From positions 1 through 61,168 of the forward strand of contig JADHZB010000554.1 in NCBI GenBank assembly GCA_015657535.1: a stretch of DNA of 61,168 nt. The letters run 5' to 3'. Of this stretch, positions 48,501 through 60,368 are shown one piece after another; the first letter of the stretch is position 1; each line of letters opens with the position of its first letter. A program made the position numbers and the translations under genes. The stretch is from Nephromyces sp. MM_2019 (lineage: Eukaryota; Apicomplexa; Aconoidasida; Nephromycida). The notes under the pieces were generated by a model, which worked only from the letters and a program-made list of their open reading frames with translations, was not told the DNA's origin and did no database searches.

Positions 48501-50847
48501 TCAAAAAATTAACAGTTGTTTAGCACATATAATTTGTGTGTAAACTCTCTTTAAGTCCAAAAATCTATTATCCAATTTAGTCTATATAAACTGTGTGTGT
48601 GTATGCACTGTGTGTATATGTGTGAAGTTATGCATAAAATCACCGGCTTATCAACAACTATATATCTATATATATATATATATATATATCGTGTATATAC
48701 ACTATATTAAATTTGTAAATTATATTTATACATTAATATGTATGTAATGCTGACAAAGGTTGAAAAATTAAAGGTTGATTCAGAGGAGATTAAGTCACAT
48801 AACCAAAATTTTGAATTATTAATTATAAAAATTTCAAATATTTTGGGTATAAGTTTTGATTCAAACAATACGCACACACATGAAATTATTTTGGAAAAAC
48901 TTGGTAATTTAATTTCTGAAAAGGTATACACACACATATATATATAAAGGCACACATATATACACACATATATATATACACACATACATATACATATATA
49001 TATATATATATATACACATATATAGACACACACATATATATGTACATACATCTATATACACACACATATATGTATACACACACATATATATATATAAATA
49101 TACACATAAATCATTCTTATTTCATAGGATGATCATTTGAGAAAATTAAATGAAAATTCAAATAATTTCGAAATATTAAAAGCTGAGTTAAATAATAAAA
49201 AAGATGAATTAACAAAGGTCTATATTATGTGTATAAAAGCACGTGTGTGCATTTATGTATTTGTGTGTGTGTGTGTGTTTATAAAGTTAATTGTACTTGC
49301 TTATATCTATTTATATATACACACATTATAAAAAAAATTTATATATATACTAGAAATAATTATAAAACAAATATATATTATTTTACAGAAAGATTCAATT
49401 ATTATTAAATTTGACAATGAAAACCAATTACTAGGAAATAAATTAAAGTCAAAAAAAAAAAAATACAAAAAATTTGCACAAGTAATAAAATTCAACACTT
49501 TAAAAATACACATACAAGTCTATTCACACATCGAATTCTCTTTCACACACAAATTATTTTTCCCTCATACACACTTAAACACATACTTGTACATAGAACT
49601 CTTGTATCTACACACACACACGCACAGCATATGAAATTACACAATATGTATACACACATAATATATATACACATACAACTACACACACACAAATACACTT
49701 ACACACACAATATATACCCATTCCAGTACACACAAGTAGGCATTCACAAGCACACTTATACATATACACATTTTTATTACACTATAAATCATAGGAAAAT
49801 GAAAATTTACTAGCTAAAATTCAACAAAAGGATGAGTCTGTAGATCGACTACAAAAACACATTAAAATGGTTGAGGATACTAATGAGGAAAATAGAGAGC
49901 GATTATCGATTGCTACAAGGCAATTAGAGAGCTATAATAAAGGTGTGTGTGTGCTGTGTGTGCATGCTGTGTGTGTGTATGCTGTGTGTGTGTATGCTGT
50001 GTGTGCGTGGTGTGTGTGTGTGTACTGTGTGTGTTGTGTTGTGTGTGTGTGTTGTGTTGTGCGTATGCTGAATATGTGCTGTGTTCATGTTGTGTATGTG
50101 TTATATGTGTGCGTGTGTGTGCTGTTTTATGTGTTATATGTGTGCTGTTTATGTGTTGTGTATGTTCTCTGTGTGTGTATTTTCTATATGTACGCATATG
50201 TGATAAGTCTGCTTGATGTATATAGATATATGTATGTGTGTGTGATTATATCTTGTTTGATTACCTGTGTATATAGATGATTCTATATATGTGTGTAAAT
50301 AGATGATAATTTATATCTATGTATAAAGATTATTATATATATGTGTGTGTATCTATATATGATTTTTATACATTTGCACGTATACATGAATTTTATACCG
50401 ATGTGTATAGATGATTTATATATACATATCCAAATAGTTTGAACGTATAAATACATTGTTTTAATTTGTTTAAAAGATTCATAGTACATGTGTGTGTATA
50501 TATAAATTTGAAATCGCATATATATATATTTATATATCTAACTTGTGTGTGTAATAAAATCATACACAGGATGTCAGGATTTAATCAATGATATACCTAC
50601 CCTCAACATATCAAACTATATAAATAAAATGAATAATTCAGCAGTGTGTAAAATCAAGGAATACACACACAAAGAAGCTTTATCACCTTATTCTGATTCA
50701 AAACCACACTCTGAGAGTACCAGAAATTCTGATCACATGTCTAGCGAAAATGAAACAAATGAAATTTCAGGCTTGAAAAATAATTTACACACTATACCCC
50801 AAAACAGCCCAACTTTATCACTCTTATTTTCAAATCATATACTTTAA
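44539..50847 (+). CDS. SAS6: SAS-6 centriole assembly protein (12 exons)
   Basis: Predicted 605-residue homologue of SAS-6, whose head domains form the nine-fold cartwheel ring that seeds centrioles and basal bodies. Exons: 44539-44805, 45563-45750, 45961-46159, 46746-46858, 47099-47180, 47569-47681, 48207-48288, 48759-48923, 49128-49217, 49389-49481, 49795-49942, 50570-50847. The head carries [16 protein letters not shown], then [18 protein letters not shown], then the PISA-type block [20 protein letters not shown]. Phe188 in ETNQF aligns with the Phe (human F131) that makes the head-to-head contact. Exons 4-11 encode an almost unbroken coiled coil, about 300 residues, rich in Glu/Lys/Gln with heptad Leu/Ile. 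Exon 12 is a polar, Ser/Asn-rich tail. Most introns are filled with CA/TG/TA repeats. Exon 8 has the least certain acceptor. Confidence 0.92.
44806..45562 (+). repeat. SAS-6 intron 1: TG tract, TA tract and CA tract
   Basis: TG-rich sequence at 44815-45080 is followed by (TA)n at 45327-45357, CA-rich sequence at 45358-45390 and more (TA)n to 45553. A hairpin AGTCTTT-TATG-AAAGACT lies at 45413-45430. Confidence 0.85.
46160..46745 (+). repeat. SAS-6 intron 3: 5' TG tract and 3' CA tract
   Basis: (TG)n-rich sequence runs from the donor to about 46345. CA/CCC-rich sequence at 46655-46728 precedes the acceptor. The two tracts are complementary. Confidence 0.85.
48924..49127 (+). repeat. SAS-6 intron 8: alternating CACA and TATA blocks
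   Basis: Almost the whole intron is made of CACACATATATATA-type units, producing long open frames in both directions that are not genes. Confidence 0.85.
49943..50200 (+). repeat. TG-rich repeat in SAS-6 intron 11
   Basis: Degenerate TGTGTGTGTATGCTG units start at the splice donor and continue for about 250 bp. Confidence 0.85.
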
Positions 50848-50895
50848 GTAATCTACACACACACATTCTTATTCATCTTGTAACATAAACACACA

Positions 50896-51110
50896 CAATA
50901 TCTTGTTAAATCTACACACTCAATATCTTGTTAAATCTACACACACAATATCTTGTTAAATCTACACACACAATATCTTGTTAAATCTACACACACAATA
51001 TCTTGTTAAATCTACACACACAATATCTTGTTAAATCTACACACACAATATCTTGTTAAATCTACACACACAATATCTTGTTAAATCTACACACACAATA
51101 TCTTGTTACG
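50896..51110 (+). repeat. 25-bp minisatellite, 9 copies
   Basis: Unit contains AATATCTTGTTAAATCTAC followed by ACACAC. Nine occurrences of TCTTGTTA are counted with near-perfect identity; the last unit diverges after TTGTTA. It starts about 50 bp after the SAS-6 stop. Confidence 0.95.
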
Positions 51111-53315
51111 TATACACATACTTCATCTGGTACATACACACATGTCGTACATGCCACTCTAATTAAAAACAAACATACATACACACACATTTGAATAATA
51201 ATATATTTATATTGATTATAATTTTGTGTTAGGTGTGGCAATTGAACTAACTCATTACAAAAATTTATATGAAATTGAACAACCTTAACATTTAACTTGT
51301 ATATAAATTTGTTTGTAAGTATTTATAAAACAACTTTTAATAGTGTGTGTATATTTGTATATAAGCACATTTGTCTATTTAAACATATGTACAGATTTCC
51401 ATAAATATCAGAATTTCCTTTTTTTTTAATTTTACTATTTCTACAAATTTACACATACATATATATATACACAACTTTATACATATACACACATATATAT
51501 ATCTATACATGTGGATATATATTTTAAATATCGTAAATTGTATAAGTATTTATATTAGCTAACTAATTTGATTATTTTTACCAGACTGTGTAAAATTTGA
51601 ATCTTTATGATCCAAAAATATTATAATTCGAGGGTTTGTTAAGAATATAATATATATATATATATATATATTTGCATGGCACACACAGATATAATAACAC
51701 ACACCAACCCAGGTATAGAAACCAAACACATTCAAACATACATACACACTTAAAAATAGACACAAACTTACAAATACACACACACTTACAAATACACATA
51801 AGTACACACACACAAACACATAAATACACTCCTAGACAATGATTATACATACACTATTCAAGACTTACATACATCTTCAGTTAAAATAAATAAACACACG
51901 TAAAATCAACCTACATAGATTAACACACACACTTAGAACTTATATACATTAAAATACACAAACAAATAGCACAAATTATATAGATCACACACATCTAACA
52001 AAACGATACAATAAAATAAATTTTAAAATGTGTAAAAATATTATTTAAATCAATTCAAATCAGCTAAATAGTTTATAGAGTATATTTTATACACTCACAA
52101 TTATAACAAAAAAATAGTGCTATATATATTATTACACATTTGGGTATTTGTATAATATATTACACACATATCGATACATACCCATATTTATACTTCAAAT
52201 ATATTATGCCTAAATATTTTTTAGAACTTATTTATTTAATCAAAATATATAGCAAAAATTCAATTATATTTATGTATGTGAATTAATTACAATATTAAGA
52301 CGTGTGTAAATTAATTAGATAATTTAGATTGTTATATATTGATGCGTACATCTTATATAATTTAGATAAGTGTGATTAAACAGTCAATATTAACGTATGT
52401 TAATTAAATAACAAAACAAAATATATGTATAAATTAAGTAAATAATTGAAATGTGTGTAATTTAACTATACATAATTGAAATGTGTGTAAAATAATTATA
52501 TATAATTTAAATGTGTAAATTGACGGTGTTTAATTTAAATGTGTAATACAGAATTTTGCGTGTGTAAATGACTTAAATATACAATTCAAAAGTGTGCAAA
52601 ATCAAGTTTGATATTTTTGTTTTTATTGATTAGTTATTTATGCACATTAATATACTATGAGATTTATAATGTGTGTATTTTGAGTATGTTTATTGTTTGT
52701 GTATTTTGTGTGTAATTTAAATATTCAATTATGTGTGTACTTAATTTACATATGTATATTACCATTTTTTATATGTACATTACAAGCAAAATTGTGTTGT
52801 GTATGTGTGACATTTTTTTGTGTGTAACACTTGTGTGTTTGTGGCTCTTGTATGTGTGTGTAGCTTGATTTTTTTTTATTGCATAACCGATAATATGTAG
52901 CAGATAAAGAAGAATTTGTAATATTATATGTTTTATCTAATTTCAATTGAATATATAAAATACACTGCATAATTTTCCCACACATTGAAGATGTGTGAAT
53001 TGTGAAACTAAGCCATGTATAGCTTTTTAATATGCGTATGTTGTGGGTGTGTGTATGTGATGTTTTTAATATGTGTGTTATATAATATTATAATTAGAAT
53101 CTCGCTTATGTGTGTGGTAAGTCTTGTATGTATCAAGTAGCTTGTGTGTGTATGTATGTATTTATTTATAGCTTATTATAATGTCTGTGGTTTAGTTTAC
53201 AATGTGTGTGTGTGTTGTGTTTCATCATATTATGTTTGTAAGCTATATATATTTCATTATATTGTGTTTGTGCTATAAACATTATTATATTGTGCGTATG
53301 TGTGTGTAAGTTATG

Positions 53316-53450
53316 TTTTATTATATTGTATGACTGTGTGTTAGTTATGTTTTATTATATTGTACGACTGTGTGTTAGTTATGTTTTATTATATTGTACG
53401 ACTGTGTGTTAGTTATGTTTTATTATATTTGTGTTTTTGTATTTGGTAGT
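53316..53450 (+). repeat. 34-bp minisatellite, about 3.5 copies
   Basis: Unit contains TTATATTGTACGACTGTGTG followed by TTAGTTATGTTTTA. Copies are nearly identical; the first has TATGACTG in place of TACGACTG. Confidence 0.9.
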
Positions 53451-53874
53451 TATGTTTTATTAGCGTGTGTGTGTGTGTTGTAAATCATATGCGTTTCATT
53501 ATGGTGCACGTTTGTGTTTGTTATATTTTATTAGTGTGTATGTGTTAAAATTATATTTCGTATTTACTTGTGTTAAAGTATAATTTATTACACAATGCGT
53601 TTGTGTGTGTGTATACTCATCTGTGAGTGTTTATTCACCAATGTGTGTATGTGTGAATCTAAACATAGTTAGATTGAGTTATAATTGTTATAGGTGAAAA
53701 ATTCTACCACTTAAAAATATAATATAAAACAATCATTATATTTTTACACGCACGCATGTAGCCTTTCAAGCACAAGCCTATTCCTACACACAACATATCA
53801 TTGTACACACAACCAGATTAAAGATATTAAACACACACACATACCCACATCCAACCACACAACCACCCTTATCC

Positions 53875-53905
<31 letters not shown>

Positions 53906-56059
53906 TATATACACACACACATACACCATAAATTCCAAGCTTTGAATTTGCACATAAATACACCACATAAAATTAACTCAAGAGGATTTTGCACACACAC
54001 ACCTTCACACACCACTATACACACAATCAGACAAACATATACAAACACACACACATAGAAGCTTAAATACACAACCTAATACCCCTTAAAATTCAAATTA
54101 TTACCACCAAATAATTCATTTATAATATTGAGGTTAAATTGAATTGTGTGTGTAAAACAGTTTCCCTTTTCTCATAGAAATTCAAATTAATTTTTTCAAA
54201 TATCCATTTTACTCATTTTGTGCTTAAAGTTGATATTAAATTTCTTAGTTGATTTACACATTTTTACAAATTTCTGGTTGGATAATTATAATTGAAATTA
54301 ACTAATTTTGAATAGCATAATTTATCAAATATGTAACGTTTAGAAGCATACTATACTTTTATTTTTACCCATTTTGTCGTGCTCCACTTATTTTACACAC
54401 ACACATAATTTTAAGCGCATCCACATTTTTTACACACATACACACACAATTACACACAAACACACACAATTACACACAAACACACACAATTATACACAAA
54501 CACACACACACATACATAAACACACCCCAACATTCAAACTATCTTTTATATATACACATACACACTTACTCGTTTATACACGCACACACTTATCTTTTTA
54601 AACGTACACATACACACTTAAAATTCACCCATATAATTTTATATACATACACATAATTCCTCACATACACACATTCAATTTTCCATTGCTCACACACATA
54701 CAAAACCTTAAACATACACACATACACATTTTTATGTATTCAGATAGATATTTTTTAGATATTCCGACATATATTTATACGTACACATATATTTTTTGAT
54801 TTAAAAACACAGATATTTATACAGACACACACACACACACAAATATTCTATTTTAATTTATAAGGATTCTTAAAATAAATATATCAATACTTTGATAATC
54901 ATCAGTCACACACACACTCAGAGCTACATACACATATACACACTGCTACACATAGCGAAATTGCATACACACAAAGCGACACACAGCGAAATTGCATACA
55001 CACAAAGCGACACACACACACACACACACATAGAGCTAAAGATATTCAATCAAAGAGAGTTATATACATACACAGACACGCACAGCTATACATAAACCAG
55101 GCACACATTTGTATACTCTTTAGCTTGGCATACTTATCACACTCATTTTGGGGGGCTACTCCCCATTAGTTATCGCTTTATTAATTGTAAAATCAACAAA
55201 TATTATATTATCAGGGAAACAATTCACACACACACACACACACACTGGAATTTATCGCACTATTACTCTCCTCACTCATGTAATTCATACACGCATTTAC
55301 AATATATCATAGTGGCCACTTTATACACACACTTACACTTTTATACCCTAGATTATTTATATATACACACACACTACTACATGCATAGATCCACACATAG
55401 ATGTACACAAAACCCATATAGTCATACATGGACACACACATATACACACTTATACATTTGTATGTATACATATATATATGCACACACTTTTGTATTCACT
55501 TATACCTATACACATACACTCCCATACACACACATATATATATATATATATGTATAAATTCACACACACACTTATATATCCCACTCACATAGTCCGCTCA
55601 AATATTATGAACTGTACACTACTTATGACAAAACGCACTCCGACAATATACCAAATCACTCACTAGTATATATATATACATATTACACATTATATAACAT
55701 ACACGGAGTACTACACATAAAATACACACTCTTACATTATATTACACACATCCTATTTCACGCACCATATCACACACATTATATTACACACTTTACACTT
55801 GTGAAATAGACCTTTGCAGATTTTCACTATACAATGTTCATATGATGTTTTAGGAACCCAAAATTGCTAAGAATTATTTAGTTACACACATTCTGGCTTA
55901 ACTTTAAATTACACACACTCTGAGACACACACACATTTATAAAATTGATAAATATACACACATCTTCTAATCCACTGCCTTACTAGATCTACAACTCACC
56001 CCAAATTATCTCCGAACACTTCCACACACACCCGTAATCCTGGTGAGCACTTAAACTCA

Positions 56060-56570
56060 CACTAATCACACACTAAACACACACTAAACACACACTAAAC
56101 ACAATCTACACACACACTAAACACACACTAAACACAATCTACACACACACTAAACACACACTAAACACAATCTACACACACGCTACATACACGCTAAACA
56201 CACACTAAACACACACTAAACACAATCTACACACACACTACATACACACTAAACACACACTACATACACACTAAACACACACTACACACACACACTACAC
56301 ACACTAAACACACACTACATACACACACTACATACACACTCTACACACGCACACTACACACACTACACACACACTACACACACACTACACACACTCTACA
56401 CACGCTCTACACACGCTCTACACACACACACTACACACACTACACACACACTACACACACACACTACACACACACACTACACGCACTACACACACACTAC
56501 ACACACACTAAACACACACACACCACACACACCACACACACACTACACACACACACTAAACACACACTAT
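56060..56570 (+). repeat. ACACTAAACAC-type short-period array
   Basis: Interspersed ACACTAAAC, ACACTACAC and AATCTAC units of 8-14 bp over about 500 bp, grading into pure (AC)n. Confidence 0.9.
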
Positions 56571-56878
56571 ATATTTCTACTTGTTTACACATTTTATTAT
56601 TTGTACTTTTTCACATACTTATACATCTCCATATTTTTTCATATTTCCATTTATTAACACACCCCACCCACTAAAATCAAATCGCACACATTATAAATAG
56701 CACACTATATTGATACACACACACACAGTGTATTACATGTACAAAGTATATTACATGCACACAGTGAATTACACACACACACACCTATATATATATATAT
56801 ATATACACACACATTGCAGAAAAATTTTTGTGTGGCTAATATTTTTTATATTTCTGGTCGCCCTCATCTACCGCAAAA

Positions 56879-57068
56879 ATGCAAACAGCGTCCACCTTAC
56901 AGGAAACTGACTTTGAGTCAAATAAAGGCTTGTTTACTAGCCTCGAGTATGTGTGTGTGTATATCTGTGTGGTGTGTGTGTGTATATATGTGTGGTGTGT
57001 GTGTGTGTATATGTGTGGTGTGTGTGTGTGTATATATGTGTGGTGTGTGTGTGTGTATATATGTGTGG

Positions 57069-57099
<31 letters not shown>

Positions 57100-57116
57100 T
57101 GTGTGTATATGTGTGG

Positions 57117-57174
<58 letters not shown>

Positions 57175-57191
57175 TGTGTGTATATGTGTGG

Positions 57192-57222
<31 letters not shown>

Positions 57223-57690
57223 TGTGTGTATATGTGTGGTGTGTGTGTGTATATATGTATAGAATGTGTGTGTATATATGTGTGGTGTGTGTGTGTATAT
57301 ATGTGTGGTGTGTGTGTATATATGTAAAGTGCATGTCTAGGTGTAGAATCATATTATTTATATGTATATCATATAAATAGGATGTTTACATAGGTGTAAA
57401 TATATTCATGTGTGTATTTGTATTTATACACATGTACACACACACACGTAAATATACATATTATATGTGTGTGTATCTGTTTTACAGTAATATGCAAGAT
57501 TCCCTACCCACAGGTAATAGCTTCCCTTCACATCTTCGGTTATCTCCCCTTCTCAAAACGAACGAAATTATTTCAAAATTACAACTTATTTACAAATTTC
57601 TAAGTGACCCAGATAGATCTAAGGGTAATCTAAAAACACACACACACATACACACACACATACACATACACACACACACACACATACATA

Positions 57691-57729
<39 letters not shown>

Positions 57730-57810
57730 ACACACACACATACACACACACATACACACACACATACACACACACACACATACACACACACATACACACA
57801 CACATACACA

Positions 57811-57844
<34 letters not shown>

Positions 57845-57847
57845 ACT

Positions 57848-57879
<32 letters not shown>

Positions 57880-60302
57880 ATACATGCATATATATATATA
57901 TTTTGTGTGTGTGTGTGTGTTTATTTATATTGAATATACTATGTATACTATGAGTGTGTGTATTTGTACATACAATATGGAATATATTACATATATGGGT
58001 ATATATAATACAACTAAACCACCTCTACCTTCTTAATATATTTTCTTGTTAATTTTTGCTGTATAAATAATTATTTGTATTACACATTTATATGTGTGTG
58101 TACATCCATAGTTGTCTAATAGATCTCTACTTTACATACACATCTTAGTACATACACATTAATATGTGTGTGTATGTTTTAAATTTTATTAGTAATAGAT
58201 GAGGCTACTTCCATTAGCCTATTTAAAGAGTATACTCAAAATTATTTGATGAAAACCAAATACTCTGCAGTATGTTTTTAATTATATATATACACATATA
58301 CATAAACTTAGATGTGTGTGTGTATACTATGAATTTATTTTTATACGTTTAGTGTGTGTATATACAGTGTATGTATTCTGTGTGTTTATATATTGTGTGT
58401 GTGATTTGAGTATATACAATATGCGTATACAGTTTACGCTCGATGTATGCTATCTATGTACTATGTTTATAATGTGTGTATATTTTCGTTGTGTGTACAT
58501 TGCATATAACCTTGTGTTGCGTTCATTGCGGTGAATTACTATGTGTATAATGTGTGTGTATAATGTGTGTTTATTATGTGTGTGTATAATGTGTGTTTAT
58601 TATGTGTGTGTATAATGTGTGTTTATTATGTGTGTGTATAATGTGTGTTTATTATGTGTGTGTATAATGTGTGTTTATTATGTGTGTGTATAATGTGTGT
58701 GTATAAAATGTGTTTATAATGTGTGTGTATAATATGTGTGTATAATGTGTGTTTATTATGTGTGTGTGTGCCATATTTTCTATTGGTTTGTGTGTGTGTG
58801 TAAATTTTATAAATTTCAGCAACGTTTTTATCTGGGTCTTAACCTTTGCCTAATTTTTCCAAACATATCAGTACCTATCTTAGAGTACGTTATTTGATGG
58901 CAAATATTATACGATCTATTTTATCTATACTTACACACATTTTCATATAATTTTATACACTTACACATTGATATATTTACACATTTATATATCCCCACCT
59001 ACTAACCTTTACACCCAGTTTTACACACATGCTTACTGTACACACACATTTTTATACCCACTTTTACAGTGAGAATACACTCTTTTACACATATTTTTAC
59101 AGTACACAGACATTTTTATACACCTGTTTATACAGATTTCTGCACACATCTTTGCACACATCTTTGCACACATCTTTACACACATCTTTGCACACATCTT
59201 TACACACATTTTTGCACACATCTTTACACACACTTTTGCACACATCTTTACACACACTTTTGCACACATCTTTACACACATTTATACACACATCTTTACA
59301 CACATCTTTACACACACTTTTGCACACATCTTTGCACACATCTTTGCACACATCTTTACACACACTTTTGCACACATCTTTACACACATTTATACACACA
59401 TCTTTACACACATTTATACACATGTTTATACACATCTTTGCACACATCTTTGCACACACTTTTGCACACATCTTTATACACATATTTATACACATATTTA
59501 TACACACATTTATACACATCTTTACACACATTTATACACATATTTATACACACATTTATACACATGTTTATAGAGCCACTTTTGCATCGAAATTGAAAGA
59601 ATTTTGTACATTTATAAGGGAAACACTCACAATAGTACTACAGAAGGATACCAATATTGTAGATAATGCTATAGTAGCTAATGAAGCTATGGATGACCTC
59701 CTTGTAATTTATACACACACACATACACACTTACAATATACACACACACTTTTATAATACACATATACATCATTACAATACATACACACACACAAGTAAA
59801 TAAATAAATATATATATATATATATATATTGCCATAATATATGGGTATATATATATATATATATAATACATGATATAAATAAATTATCATAGCACACACA
59901 CATTCCCTTTTCAAAGCATGATATTTATATACTTTCACAATGTTTACACACACTGTTTACACATACTGTTTACACACACTGTTTACACACACTGTTTACA
60001 CACACTGTTTACACACACTGTTTACACACACTGTTTACACACACTGTTTACACACACTGTTTACACACACTATTTACACACACTGTTTACACACACTGTT
60101 TACACACACTATTTACACACACTATTTACACACACTGTTTACACACACTGTTTACACACAGAAAGCGATTACACTTCTACCAATTGATATTATGTGGGTA
60201 AAATATTTCAACCCAATTGATGAGGCTATAACTTGGTTGGATATTTTTTATGATATTTACAACCTAAAAGCAAACTCTCTACTAGAAAAGGATTATGAAG
60301 AG

Positions 60303-60368
<66 letters not shown>

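Larger units (their letters stand above)
50848..56878. other. Six-kilobase repeat-filled spacer, no gene supported
   Basis: From the SAS-6 stop to the next gene start there are only simple repeats and AT-rich sequence: a 25-bp minisatellite (50896-51110), TG-rich 52440-53640 with a 34-bp unit at 53316-53450, CA-rich 53820-56570. CA-rich (plus strand) and TG-rich blocks alternate on a kilobase scale. Every open frame here is low-complexity. Confidence 0.65.

Noticed and set aside
50896..51110. CRISPR-like regular repeat pattern
   Set aside because: It is direct tandem repetition with no unique spacers in a eukaryotic sequence, hence an ordinary minisatellite.
56814..57889. Long open frames rich in Cys/Val or His/Thr on both strands
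   Set aside because: They are translations of (GT)n and (CA)n arrays open in several frames at once. They lie inside introns of the last gene.
59029..59757. 242-codon open frame with Leu-His-Thr-Ser repeats
   Set aside because: It is the 12-bp intron array read through into a real exon (59574-59703) in a frame that happens to be open. The exon itself is kept, the repeat part is not.
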